From Foliamicus sp965115835 (lineage in GTDB: Bacteria > Pseudomonadota > Gammaproteobacteria > Steroidobacterales > Foliamicaceae): 64,000 bases of DNA. Below are positions 50,091 to 59,844 of the stretch, piece after piece. The stretch lies in NCBI GenBank assembly GCA_965115835.1, contig OZ220471.1, forward strand, positions 868,001-932,000. Reading direction: 5' to 3'. The position numbers and the translations under genes were made by a program. The notes under the pieces are model-generated. The model saw nothing but the letters and a program-made list of their open reading frames with translations, was not told the DNA's origin and made no database searches. How positions within the stretch are numbered: the first letter of the stretch is position 1; every line of letters starts with the position of its first letter.

Positions 50091-50754
50091 TCTGCAGGAA
50101 GCGCCGTGCGTTGTTCGCGGTGGCCCGGGAGTACACCCGCGTGACCAGTTGCTTGCTCACGGGACAGGTAGCCTGGAATTGCTTGAGCGTATTTCCATCG
50201 CGCGAGACGGTCATGTGATCGATCTGGACCCACTCGCCGGGTTGGGCGGCCTTCATGGCAGGCTTCCAGCGCTGCGCGTGCCCCGATGCGAAGTTGCGCG
50301 GTTTCTTCGCCCGAGGCAGAAGGCGCAGGGCGCGATCCGGCGCAGTCGCACGCCCTTGGCCAGGATCCGCCCGATGGTCGATTCCGACAGCGTGGTTCCT
50401 TCGCGCGCCAGCATGACCGTAATGGCGCTTTTTGCCCATGAACGGATAGCGCTTGCGCATCCGCCACACGGCCCATTCCTGGGAGCGGCTCCAGCGCTTG
50501 GGGTGAGTTCGTCGAGGTCGTCGGCTTTTGGCTGCCAGTCCCTTCACTCCATGGGCTTTGTAGCGCGCCTGCCAGCGGTAATACGCTGCGCGCGAGAAGC
50601 CTACGGCCTGCAGCGCGGTAGCCTCGCAGCAGCCTTCGGCGCGCAACTTCCGGTAGGTCTGGATCTTGCGAAGGCGCTCGAATGCGTCCTTCGGCGTGGT
50701 GTCGTCGATGCGAAAACTGCGATACGATCGGATGCGCAGAGATTGAATCTGCAT
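50091..50754 (-). pseudogene. IS481-like transposase, truncated and internally frameshifted
   Basis: Starts at 50754 after AAAGGAGGCCGAACC: MQIQSLRIRSYRSFRIDD, then HTH ATALQAVGFSRAAYYRWQ and RMRKRYPFMGKKR. Compared with the copy at 59845 one extra base after GKKR and a 10-base loss in the LPRAKKP region put the stretch between them out of frame. It keeps the first Asp (WVQIDHMTV) but is cut after RRFLQT by the IS3 right end at 50090, losing the other catalytic residues. Confidence 0.8.
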
Positions 50755-51022
50755 GGTTCGGCCTCCTTTTTGGTTTTTGATGAAACAAAAGGCTAACCGA
50801 ACCCGCGCCCCGGCGAGCGCCGGGGCGCATCTTCCTCCCATCGCTCGCTACGCTCGCTCAGGGGAGGCAGATGCGGGAGCTTCTACCCATAACGGGCAGA
50901 AACAACGACCCCATCACTCCGAATCACAGTCTCACATGTACCTGAACCTGGACACCCTTACTGCTCTTTTCGCTGGTTTTGCCTTCCTTGCCGTGGTACT
51001 TCCCTGTAGGGCGTTGCGCTCG

Positions 51023-52909
51023 ATGTCAGTTGCCATGTCCGGGTTCGATCTGGCGGAGGTGTCGGTGCGGCCGGTGGCGGATCGAGCCGAGTCCGCTCGC
51101 TGGGATGTGCTGATGTCCCGTCACCACTATCTTGGGTTTCGTGGTCTGGTTGGTGGCGGTGTCCGTCAGGTGGCGGAGTTGCCAGACGGGACTTGGCTGG
51201 CGCTGCTGGGCTGGCATGCGGGTTCGTTCAAGGTCGGGGTGCGTGATCGTCTGATCGGCTGGACTCGCGAGCAGCAGTTTCGTCGGCTGCGGCTGGTCGC
51301 GAACAACACGCGGTTTCTGGTGCTGCCGGGCGCTCGCGTGCCCAATCTCGCCTCGCGGGTTCTCGGCTTGTCGCTGCGTCGGCTGTCGCAGGACATGAAG
51401 GCGCAGACCGGCCACCCGGTGTTGCTGGCGGAGACCTTTGTCGATCCGGCCCGGTTCAGCAGGACCTGCTACCGGGCCGCCAACTGGCGTGAGATTGGCA
51501 GGACGCGCGGCTATGCGCGGGTTCCGGGGGGCGGCTGGCGCGAGCACGGCGAGCCGAAGAGGGTGCTGATACGGGAGTTGCGTTCGTCGGCTTGCACGGC
51601 CTTGCGGCAGCCGGAGGACGACCAGGAATGGGGGCTGGTCGCGGCGCCGCCGCGACTGCCGGAGGTCGAGCGTCTCAGGAGCCTGTATGAGTTTCTCCGT
51701 CAGGTGTCGGAGTATCGCAAGGCGCGGGGCATCCGCCACTCGTTGGCGACGGTCTTTTCGTTTGCTCTGGCGGCGAAGCTGGCGGGCGTACGCGGGGTGG
51801 TGACGATCGGGGAGTTTGCTGCTCGTCTGACCCAGGCGCAACTGGCGGCGGTGCGGGCGTTCTGGAGTCCCAGCCGGAAGCGCCATGTCGCGCCGTCGCG
51901 AACCTCGTTTCACCGGGTGCTGTCGCAGGTCGCTCCGGAAGTGCTCGACGAAGCGCTGAGCCGCTTCATCGAGCAGAACCGGTCTCCGCACGGCGCGGTT
52001 GCGGTCGACGGCAAGGTCACTGCGGCGGAGTGGATCCAGGGCAAGGACAGCGAGCGCTTGCTGCTGCAGCGTCTCGACATCCGGGATCGGGTGGTGACGC
52101 TCGACGCTCTGCACACGCAGCGCAAGACGGCGCAGCTGATCGCCGAGCGCGGCGGGTTCTACCTGATGACGGTCAAGGGCAACCAGCAGGAACTGCTTGA
52201 CGGCCTGGCCTCCGGCCTCGACTGGGAGGCCGCGCAAGCCGCGGCCACCGAGCACGAGACGGTCGAGAAGGGGCATGGACGCATCGAGACCCGCCGCTGT
52301 CGGGTGATCCCTCTCGATCTCGTCTCGCCCGATTGCGTCGCGATGCCGCACCGCCGCCAAGCCATCCGCATCGAGCGCGAACGGCATGTCCTGCGCACCC
52401 GGCGCACCTCGACCGAAACCGTGTACGGCGTCACCTCTCTGGGGCCGGAACAGGCCTCGGCGAGTGAATTGCTTCGCCTCAACCGAGGCCATTGGGAGAT
52501 CGAGAACCGGCTGCACTATGTGCGAGACGTCAGCTACGACGAGGATCGCAACCGCATCAGGGCAAAGCGTCTGCGCCGCAACCTCGCCTGCCTCGCAAAC
52601 GCGGCCATCTCGATCGTGCGACTCGACGAACGATCCCCAGGCCCACCGCCACTTTGCCGCCCGACAGGGCGACGCCATGCGACAAGTCACCCGACGCAGC
52701 TTCCGCCGCTGAAACCACGGCATCCGACGCCCCCACTCTGCCCGAACTGCGTCACGCGACGACGCGGGCCGCCAAAAGCCTGGAACCGACGGCCCGGAAA
52801 GCGCCGTCCTGCCGAAATCCCCGGCTACCCGACGCGCCAGCGGACCACACACGGACCATGTCGCTGCATCTCGGCGCACGAACATAGACTCGCCACGACT
52901 TTGGAATGA
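51023..52909 (+). pseudogene. DUF4338-ISAs1 transposase copy B, damaged
   Basis: Close relative of copy A beginning MSVAMSGFDLAEVSVRPVAD. It has lost 93 bp (about 31 residues) between the first and second catalytic Asp (KDSERLLLQRLDIRD) and is frameshifted near 52630, so the tail after LDER is foreign. No left inverted end is found before it. The right end CCACGACTTTGGAATGATCCTG is present to 52914. The region 50755-51022 upstream holds a GC-rich hairpin (GCCCCGGCGAGCGCCGGGGC) and no gene. Confidence 0.85.
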
Positions 52910-53100
52910 TCCTGACCTGACGTCGACCGGAGCGGGAAAACGAAAGGGATTTTGGTAATCCTTCGGTTCTTTGGTGATGTATGGAGGCTTCGGTGACTTC
53001 CAGTTGATCTTCAAGTTTTGCTTGAGCGGTCGCCGGCAGCGGTTTGATTGAGGGCTTTTGGCAACGCTTTGCCCCCTGGTAACGCGTTCAGAAATTGTAT

Positions 53101-55101
53101 ATGGTTGCGCGCATGGTGATGCGCGACGAGGATTTCGGGGCGACTTTGACGCGGGTTGAGGCGTGCGGCGGTCTGGGTTCGCCGTCCCTGTTGGAACCGG
53201 CAGGCGAGCCGTGCGACTGGCGCTCGCTTTATGAACAGGCGCTGGTTCGAGCCCAGATGGAATGGGCGCGGGCGGAGGCGGCGCAAGCGCGCTGTGAACA
53301 GTTGTGCTGTGCGGAGAGGACCGCCCGTTCCCGTGCGGGCATGTTGAAGTGGAACCTTGACAAGATCCGGGGTCAGCTCAAGGCGGCGCTCGAGGAGGTC
53401 AGGAAGGTTCGCCGCGCGGCGAGGGGCGCGCTGATTTCACAGGCGGAAGTAGCGCGCTTGGAGAGGTTGCTTTCCGAGGCCGGAGTCGATACTCGCAAGC
53501 ACAGCACGATCCTGTCGCTGCGTCGGGAAGTCTTCCAGTTGCGTCAGGCCCTTGTGCAGGCGAAGGGCACGATCGCATCGCTGCGTCGGCGCAACGCCCG
53601 CCTGCGCACCAAGGCGCGGAAGTTGCAAACCGGGAGGGTTGCGCGGGTCTCGCGCGAGGAGGCGCTGCAAGCCCAAATCGAGAAGCTTCGCTCGACCCGG
53701 AGCGTGTTGTCGAAAGCGCTGTTTGCGAGCCACAGCGAACAACAGGACAAACCGGGCACGGGACGCCAGCGCGGACAGCAAGTCGGGGCGCCCGGTCATG
53801 GCCGCACCCCTCGCTGCGGACTGCGGGAGATCAAGCAACGGCGCAACCCGCCGAAGGATGCGCGGGTGTGTTCCCGCTGTAGCAAGCCCTATGTCGCCAA
53901 CGGCAAGCGTTCCACGAGTCTTGTCGAGATCCGGGTCAAGGCCCATATCCGCAGGATCGAGCGGACGCGCTGGCGGAGAGGTTGCGGCTGTGCGTCCTCG
54001 CCACGGGAAGTGACGGCGCCGGCGGCGGCCCGGCTGTTCCCCGGCACGCTCTACGGAACCAGCGTATGGGCCCGCTTTTTGTTCGAGCACTGTGCCTGCC
54101 TGCGCCCGCTGAGCCGGGTCTCGGCGTGGTTCGCCCACCAGGGGTTGCCGATCTCGCCGGGAACGCTGGCCGACCGGCTCAAGCACTTTGTGTCGCTGTT
54201 CGGGCCGCTTCACGAGGCCATCCTCGCACACCAGAACCGAACCGGGGTGCGCCATGCCGACGAGACCGGTTGGCGTGTGCAGGAGTTTTGCGAGCGCGGC
54301 CGGTCGAGCCGCGCCTGGCTTTGGACTTCGGTCAGTTCGGATGCGGTCTACTTCCATATCGATCCTTCGCGCAGCGCCGAGGTGGCAAAGACCCTGTTCG
54401 GCGATACCGCCTGCCCCCTGGTGCTGGTCTGCGACCGCCTCTCCACCTACAAGCGGCTGGCGCGCGAACTCGACGGCAAGATCATGCTCCAGTGGTGTTG
54501 GGCGCATCAAAGGCGCAGCTTCATCGAGTGCGCGGCTGGCCATGTGCGGCTCACCCGCTGGTGTCAGGGATGGATGGAGCGGATCGCGACGATCTTCCGA
54601 CTCCACGAGCAACGACGCAAGCACCATGTCCCCGGTCTGGAACGCCAGACGCCGGAGTTTGATGCGGCGCAGGCCGCGTTGGGAGCGGCGCTCGCACGGC
54701 TGTTCGCCGATGCCGAAGCGGAACTGGCCGGCCTGTCGGATCGGACCCGCAAGGCCAAGCCGCTGCGCTCGCTGCTCCGCCATCGCCAAGGACTGTGCGT
54801 GTTCGCCAACGCGCCGGAAGTGCCTCCAACGAACAATGCCGCCGAACGCGCGTTGCGCGGGCCGGTCATCGGGCGCCGATTGACGTTCGGCTCCAATAGT
54901 GAGAAAGGTGCGCAGTTCACCGCGATCATGCACTCGGTGGTGGGCACATTGTCGATGAACGGCATGGATGTGCTGCGCTGGTTGGAGGCATGGCTGAGCG
55001 CGTGCGCACAACAGGGCGGCAAGGCGCCCCGGGATCTGTCATCTTGGCTGCCATGGTCGATGAGCGAGGAGCGCAAGCACTCGTTGATGGCGCCCGGATG
55101 A
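53101..55101 (+). CDS. IS66-like DDE transposase
   Basis: About 666 residues; starts at 53095 (TTG), 53101, 53113 and 53119 are in frame and no ribosome site decides. The first 220 residues are a long coiled-coil-like region (KAALEEVRKVRRAARGALIS, LRREVFQLRQALVQAK). A zinc-binding segment (CSRCSKPYVANGKRS, CGCASSP) and the IS66 catalytic domain follow: Asp in RHADETGWRV, Asp in LVCDRLSTYK, Glu in TNNAAERALRGPVIGRR. The stop overlaps the DUF4338 gene start as ATGA. Confidence 0.85.
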   Translation: MVARMVMRDEDFGATLTRVEACGGLGSPSLLEPAGEPCDWRSLYEQALVRAQMEWARAEAAQARCEQLCCAERTARSRAGMLKWNLDKIRGQLKAALEEVRKVRRAARGALISQAEVARLERLLSEAGVDTRKHSTILSLRREVFQLRQALVQAKGTIASLRRRNARLRTKARKLQTGRVARVSREEALQAQIEKLRSTRSVLSKALFASHSEQQDKPGTGRQRGQQVGAPGHGRTPRCGLREIKQRRNPPKDARVCSRCSKPYVANGKRSTSLVEIRVKAHIRRIERTRWRRGCGCASSPREVTAPAAARLFPGTLYGTSVWARFLFEHCACLRPLSRVSAWFAHQGLPISPGTLADRLKHFVSLFGPLHEAILAHQNRTGVRHADETGWRVQEFCERGRSSRAWLWTSVSSDAVYFHIDPSRSAEVAKTLFGDTACPLVLVCDRLSTYKRLARELDGKIMLQWCWAHQRRSFIECAAGHVRLTRWCQGWMERIATIFRLHEQRRKHHVPGLERQTPEFDAAQAALGAALARLFADAEAELAGLSDRTRKAKPLRSLLRHRQGLCVFANAPEVPPTNNAAERALRGPVIGRRLTFGSNSEKGAQFTAIMHSVVGTLSMNGMDVLRWLEAWLSACAQQGGKAPRDLSSWLPWSMSEERKHSLMAPG

Positions 55102-55979
55102 CCGGCGCGGTCGAGTGCCGGTACTACGGTCGCGACTTCACGGTTGAAGAAATGGCGCTGCTGCGTGCGTTGATCGCCGGGCCTCCGGCGCTCAACCGCC
55201 ATGCCCTGTCGAAGGAGTTCTGCCGGCGCATCGGCTGGCTCAAGCCCGACGGCGGACTCAAGGACATGATGGCCCGCGTGACCATGCTCGCCATGCACCG
55301 CGACGGCGTGATCCACTTGCCACCGCCGACGAGTCCGCATCGCCCGCCCAAGCCTATCGCCTTCGGGCCGGACACCGAGCCGCCGCTGTTCCCCGCGCCA
55401 ACCGGCCTCGACGAGGTTCGCCCGCTCGACTTCCGTATCGTCGTGCGCGGCACTCGCGAAGGCAAACTCTGGAACGAGTTCGTCGCCCGTTACCACTACC
55501 TGGGATACAAGACCCTGGTCGGCGCCCAGATGCGCTACATCGTCCACGACCGAAACGGCGAACCCCTCGCCATGCTCGGCTTCTCCACCGCCGCCTGGAA
55601 ACTCGCCCCGCGCGACCGGTTCATCGGGTGGACGCCCGACAAGCGCGAGAAAAACCTGCCGCTGGTGGTCGACAACCCGCGCTTTTTGATCCTGCCGTGG
55701 ATCAAGATCCCCAACCTCGGATCGCATATCCTCGCCATCGTGCGACAACGCCTGCCCGGAGACTGGAGCGAACGCTACAACATCACGCCCGTGCTCATCG
55801 AAACCTTCGTCGAAACGCCCCGCTACACCGGCGCCGTCTACAAGGCGTCAGGCTGGACTCGCGTCGGAACCACCCAGGGCCGGGGACGCTATGACCGAAA
55901 CATGCTCCGCGACAAGCCCAAAAAGGACATCTGGCTGCGGTCGCTCCGGCGAAACTGGAAACAAACACTCAATCGCTGA
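55098..55979 (+). CDS. Stand-alone DUF4338 (DruA-like) protein of the IS66-like element
   Basis: 293 residues from ATG 55098, overlapping the transposase stop. The C-terminal 190 residues align with the N-terminal domain of the ISAs1-type transposases: ARYHYLGYKTLVG, LAMLGFSTAAWKLAPRDRFI, NPRFLILPWIKIPNLGSHIL, PVLIETFVETPRYTGAVYKA and GWTRVGTTQGRGR. The N-terminal 100 residues (MTGAVECRYYGRDFTVEEMA, LSKEFCRRIGWLKPDGGLKD) have the extra helical domain of Druantia DruA-like proteins. Here it travels with a transposase, so a role in transposition is more likely than stand-alone defence. Confidence 0.8.
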   Translation: MTGAVECRYYGRDFTVEEMALLRALIAGPPALNRHALSKEFCRRIGWLKPDGGLKDMMARVTMLAMHRDGVIHLPPPTSPHRPPKPIAFGPDTEPPLFPAPTGLDEVRPLDFRIVVRGTREGKLWNEFVARYHYLGYKTLVGAQMRYIVHDRNGEPLAMLGFSTAAWKLAPRDRFIGWTPDKREKNLPLVVDNPRFLILPWIKIPNLGSHILAIVRQRLPGDWSERYNITPVLIETFVETPRYTGAVYKASGWTRVGTTQGRGRYDRNMLRDKPKKDIWLRSLRRNWKQTLNR

Positions 55980-56199
55980 TATCGTCGCCTCCATGCCCTG
56001 AACAAACAGGGATCACCCGAAAACCGAAGGATTACCGGATTTTGGGGTACACTGTGTCATTGGGGCCTCCTGTATAGGTCATTTAAGACACTGATTATTA
56101 TACAGTTCAAGGCCCCATCTCTCCCATTCGGTGAAATATGCGGGTTAAAATACCCAAGACAGGATTCAGGGCAGCGACGGGAACTTCGGCAATGGCCAC

Positions 56200-56859
56200 A
56201 TGACCACCTATAGCATCTTTCATTTTCTGCATATCTTGGCGTTCGCCGTCATTGTCGGCGTCGAGCTTCCAGCGATGTATGCGCTGCGTCTGGTCCGAGC
56301 GCCCGGCGCCAGCGAATCTGCCCGGTGTGTAGCGATACGCGTGAAACGTTACGCGGACGAGGCCTCCTCCGTAATGCTGGTGTTGCTTCTGCCTTTGGGC
56401 GTACATATCGGTGCGGAACTCGGGGCCTATACCGCAACTTCGAATGTCCTATACATGGCCTTTGCGGTGGGCCTGATCTGGGCGGTCCTTCTCCTGATGT
56501 CCGAAACGACCGGCACATCGAAGTGGGCCCGGCGCAGCTACGCCACCGAATGTGTGCTGCGCATCGTCATCGGTTTGGGCAATATCTACGACGCGGTCAT
56601 CGGGTTCATGGGCGACGGCATGATCCAGACCCACTGGCTGGCGACCAAGGTCCTGCTCCTGGGGCTGATCCTGACGGTCAGCGGCTGGACCCGCTGGCAG
56701 ACCCGGGCCGTGCGTTTCGCCGTTTTCGATGCGGAGTCCGGCGCAACTCCCGAATCCGGCCATCTGGTGGCTATCCTGCGGCGCGCCCAGTGGGGCAATC
56801 ACAGCATCTTGGCGATGGTCCTGATCGCCGCCTTCATGGGGAGCGCGAAGCCTTGGTGA
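56200..56859 (+). CDS. Small integral membrane protein
   Basis: 219 residues with about five hydrophobic segments (FHFLHILAFAVIVGVELPAM, SVMLVLLLPLGVHIGA, LYMAFAVGLIWAVLLLM, LATKVLLLGLILTVSG, HSILAMVLIAAFMG). The H-L-H near the N-terminus and the HW(L)ATK segment recall small quinol- or haem-linked membrane proteins, but I cannot place it. It is the only non-IS gene between 46.7 and 63.3 kb and lies between the IS66-like element and the tmRNA-like tail, so it probably belongs to the original chromosome. Confidence 0.6.
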   Translation: MTTYSIFHFLHILAFAVIVGVELPAMYALRLVRAPGASESARCVAIRVKRYADEASSVMLVLLLPLGVHIGAELGAYTATSNVLYMAFAVGLIWAVLLLMSETTGTSKWARRSYATECVLRIVIGLGNIYDAVIGFMGDGMIQTHWLATKVLLLGLILTVSGWTRWQTRAVRFAVFDAESGATPESGHLVAILRRAQWGNHSILAMVLIAAFMGSAKPW

Positions 56860-56919
56860 TCCCACCGGCCACATGCGCTGGCCGCGCGACGAATGCGGTC
56901 GGCCAACCTGACCGAACGT

Positions 56920-56976
56920 TGGTGGAGGCGGCGGGAATCGAACCTGCGCCCGCAAGCGCTACTCTATGAGTTCAGA
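56920..56976 (-). other. tmRNA- or tRNA-like 3-prime tail
   Basis: On the minus strand the sequence ends GTTCGATTCCCGCC-GCCTCCACCA, a T-arm loop, acceptor strand and encoded CCA. The upstream GCGGGCGCAG and the GCCTCCACCA ending look more like the 3-prime end of tmRNA (ssrA) than of a standard tRNA. The T stem has one mismatch. The rest is replaced by an IS66 end fragment from about 56980. Such tails are frequent integration sites for islands. Confidence 0.45.
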
Positions 56977-56979
56977 CAT

Positions 56980-57269
56980 TTTGTAATCCTTCGGTTTTCG
57001 GGTGATCCCTGTTCGGTCAGGCCTTGGAGGCGACGATATAAGCGATTGAGTGTTTGTTTCCCGTTTCGCCGGAGCGGCCGCAGTCAGATGTCCTTTTTGG
57101 GTTTGTTGCGGAGCATGTTTCGGTCGTAGCGTCCCCGGCCCTGGGTGGTTCCGACGCGAGTCCAGCCTGACGCCTTGTAGACGGCGCCGGTGTAGCGGGG
57201 CGTTTCGACGAAGGTTTCGATGAGCACGGGCGTGATGTTGTAGCGTTTGCTCCAGTCTCCGGGCAGGCG
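56980..57269 (-). pseudogene. Right-end fragment of an IS66-like element with 3-prime part of a DUF4338 gene
   Basis: Minus strand carries the last part of a DUF4338 gene (GDWSKRYNITPVLIETF, GWTRVGTTQGRGRYDRNM) nearly identical to 55760-55979. A TGA replaces the Trp codon of KKDIW, and the inverted end GGTAATCCTTCGGTT follows. It is cut by the ISAs1-type copy C at 57270. Confidence 0.8.
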
Positions 57270-57801
57270 CAGGGCTGTTTCAAAGCTGTATTCAGATTAT
57301 TGGCCTGACAGTCCGTTTGCGGTGTACTGAACATTGAGCAGGTATTCGGTCATGATGGTCGGCGATGGAGATGTCAGTTGCCTGGTCCGGGTTCGATCTG
57401 GCGGAGGTGTCGGTGCGGCCGGTGACGGATCGGGCCGAGTCCGCTCGCTGGGATGTGCTGATGTCCCGCCACCACTATCTGGGCTTCCGCGGCCTGGTCG
57501 GTGGCGGTGTCCGTCAGGTTGCGGAGTTGCCGGACGGGACTTGGCTGGCGCTGCTGGGCTGGCATGCGGGTTCGCTCAAGGTCGGGGTGCGTGATCGTCT
57601 GATCGGCTGGACTCGCGAGCAGCAGTTTCGTCGGCTGCGGTTGGTCGCGAACAACACGCGGTTTCTGGTGCTTCCGGGCGCTCGCGTGCCCAATCTCGCC
57701 TCGCGGGTTCTCGGCTTGTCGCTGCGTCGGCTGTCGCAGGACATGAAGGCGCAGACTGGCCATCCGGTGTTGCTGGCGGAGACGTTTGTCGATCCGGCCC
57801 G
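57270..57801 (+). pseudogene. ISAs1-type element copy C, 5-prime part only
   Basis: Left end CAGGGCTGTTTCAAAGCTGT at 57270 and transposase start at 57365 (MEMSVAWSGFDLAEVSVRPV). The reading matches copy A through LLAETFVDPAR and breaks at about 57801, where sequence typical of the IS3 right-end hairpin begins. Only part of the DUF4338 domain remains. Confidence 0.85.
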
Positions 57802-57889
57802 GCTCCGCTCCGCTCCGCCGGACAGCCAGCATGGCAAAGAAATCGTCAATGCACTAACATTGAAACTGGACCCGTTAATGGGGGCAGGT
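57802..57889 (+). mobile_element. Right-end fragment of the IS3-type element
   Basis: CTCCGCTCCGCTCCGCCGGACAGCC.. to GGGGGCAGGT, matching 50013-50089. It directly abuts the left end of the IS1634-like element. Confidence 0.75.
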
Positions 57890-59842
57890 CTTGACTTCAG
57901 ACATTTTTGGTGTTGCTGGGCTTCGGAAGTCCAGCAATGGCGGGCTTTTTGACGTCTGATTCGGGAAAACTGCGATGTAGTGCCCTAGCAAGATTTCTTG
58001 GTTGACATACGGGCGGCCCGCCGCCATAATCCGCAACATGTTCGTTCGGCGGAAAAAGGTCGCAGGCGACCGCACCAAGGTCCAGATTGTCAAGTCCGTG
58101 CGCAGCGGAGACCAAGTCCGCCAGCGGGTTCTGCGGCATGTCGGCACAGCGACCAGCGAGGCGCAACTCGAAAGGCTCGAAGGACTTGCGCGCCTCATCA
58201 TCGAGGAAATCACCCAAAAGGAGAGCAGCCAAGCCGCCCTGTTCTCGCCGAATGAGTTCGCCGATCTACTCGAACAATCCCGGCGGGCCGAACCGGCTTG
58301 CGAGCCGTTCGGCATGGATCTGTCCGACTGCCGAGAGGAGAGCCGGGTCGTCATCGGCGTTCGAGAAGCCTTCGGCACGGTCTACGCCCATCTCGGCTGG
58401 GATCGCCTGTTCGGCGCACGGCGCCAGAGCGCCAATCGCATCATCAAGGAATTGACGCTGGCCCGGATTGCCCAGCCGCTTTCCAAGCGGGCCACGGTTC
58501 GCGAACTCGACAGCCATGGCGCCTTGTCGCTGAACCTGGACTCGGTTTATCGCAGCATGGATCGGATCGACAGCGCACGGATCCAGGCGATTTGCCGCCG
58601 CTCGCTGGAAGTGGCGAAGACCCTGCTCCCGGAGCCGCTGACCGCCATTTTCTACGACACGACCAGCCTGTATTTCGAGAGTGAGCACGACGACGCGCTG
58701 CGGCGCAAGGGCTACAGCAAGGACGGCAAGCCGCAGCGGGTACAGGTGCTGTTCGCCCTGCTCGTGACGCCGGAGGGCCTGCCGGTCGGGTATGAGTTGT
58801 TCCCGGGCGACCGCTACGAGGGCAATACCCTGGTGACGGCCCTTGAGTCGCTGGAGCGGCGTCATGTCGGGGCGCGGTTCACGGTGGTGGCCGACGCGGC
58901 GATGATCAACAAGGCGAACGAGGCGGCCCTGCAACAACGCGGCACGCCCTACATTCTGGGTGCCCGTTTGAAGTCCCGTCCGGCGGCGCAAAAGCGCAAG
59001 ATCCTGGATCCGGACGGCTACAGTGCGTGGGGTCGGGACGAGTCTTCGGAGTCGATCGGTCGCTTGCGGCGCCTACAAGACGGCGAGCGCACGCTCATTG
59101 TCACCTGGTCGCCGCGCCGCGCCCGCAAGGATGTCCGCGACCGGGAGCGGCGGATCGAGAAGTTGCGCGCGCATTTGGACAAAAGCCAGCGCCCCGCCTC
59201 GCATAGCCACCGCGGCACGGCCCGGTTTTTGGATTTCCCCGACGGGAAGGTTCGTCTGAACGAGGACAAGATCGCACAGGCAGCCCGATGGGACGGTCTT
59301 CGGGGCGTCGTGGCCTGGGGCTGCGACCAGACCGACCCGCGCGAGTGGGTCATCCAATACCGCAGGTTGTCGGAAATCGAGGCTTGCTTCCGCACCAACA
59401 AGCACGACCTCAGCATCCGGCCGATCTTCCATTGGAAGGCTCATCGGGTGCAGGCGCACATCGCCATCTGCTACATGGCTTTCTGCTGTCTTCAGCATCT
59501 GCGCTATCGGCTGACCGTTCAGGGCCACCGGATGAGTCCGGATCGCATTCACCGGGCGCTGAACGCCCTGCAGATCAGCATTCTGTATGAAACGAAGGGT
59601 TCGAGAAAGTTCGGTCTTCCCAGTGCATCGTCGGCCGATGCTCGGTTGATCTATCGCACACTTGGACTGAACTGGAATCGTGCGCCGTTCATCTACACAC
59701 CGCCCAGGAAGCCGAGACAGACAAGAGCGTAGCTACTCCCCGAACCGCCCGACAGCGCGCAAGCGCCCGAAATGTAGTGCCCTTTTTCAAGGGCGTTGCC
59801 TGTTATATCAATTACTTGCAATCAAAAATGTCTGAAGTCAAG
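57890..59842 (+). mobile_element. IS1634-like (IS4 superfamily) element, about 1.95 kb
   Basis: Inverted ends CTTGACTTCAGACATTTTTG at both sides (57890 onward, and inverted ending at 59842). One intact transposase gene. The subterminal string TGTAGTGCCC occurs near both ends. The element separates an IS3 fragment from an IS481-like fragment, so the flanks cannot show a target duplication. Confidence 0.85.
58038..59732 (+). CDS. IS1634-family transposase
   Basis: 564 residues from ATG 58038 (MFVRRKKVAGDRTKVQIVKS). Family blocks: the N-terminal VQIVKSVRSGDQVRQRVLRHVG, FYDTTSLYFESE with the first Asp, FTVVADAAMINKANEAAL with the second, and YRRLSEIEACFRTNKHDLSI with Glu in the YREK-like signature, then HRVQAHIAICYMAFCCLQHL. 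Length and order are normal, and no frameshift is seen, so it is likely active. Confidence 0.9.
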   Translation: MFVRRKKVAGDRTKVQIVKSVRSGDQVRQRVLRHVGTATSEAQLERLEGLARLIIEEITQKESSQAALFSPNEFADLLEQSRRAEPACEPFGMDLSDCREESRVVIGVREAFGTVYAHLGWDRLFGARRQSANRIIKELTLARIAQPLSKRATVRELDSHGALSLNLDSVYRSMDRIDSARIQAICRRSLEVAKTLLPEPLTAIFYDTTSLYFESEHDDALRRKGYSKDGKPQRVQVLFALLVTPEGLPVGYELFPGDRYEGNTLVTALESLERRHVGARFTVVADAAMINKANEAALQQRGTPYILGARLKSRPAAQKRKILDPDGYSAWGRDESSESIGRLRRLQDGERTLIVTWSPRRARKDVRDRERRIEKLRAHLDKSQRPASHSHRGTARFLDFPDGKVRLNEDKIAQAARWDGLRGVVAWGCDQTDPREWVIQYRRLSEIEACFRTNKHDLSIRPIFHWKAHRVQAHIAICYMAFCCLQHLRYRLTVQGHRMSPDRIHRALNALQISILYETKGSRKFGLPSASSADARLIYRTLGLNWNRAPFIYTPPRKPRQTRA

Positions 59843-59844
59843 GG

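Larger units (their letters stand above)
52950..56041 (+). mobile_element. IS66-like element with a DUF4338 gene
   Basis: Ends share GGTAATCCTTCGGTT in inverted order: left GGTAATCCTTCGGTTCTTTGG near 52954, right (inverted) GGTAATCCTTCGGTTTTCGGG near 56036. It contains an IS66-type DDE transposase and a coupled DUF4338 gene. The usual IS66 accessory genes tnpA/tnpB are absent. A truncated inverted copy of its right end lies at 56980-57269. Confidence 0.75.

Noticed and set aside
48013..55979. A Druantia defence system
   Set aside because: Only DUF4338 domains are present, each tied to a transposase; none of the other Druantia genes are here.
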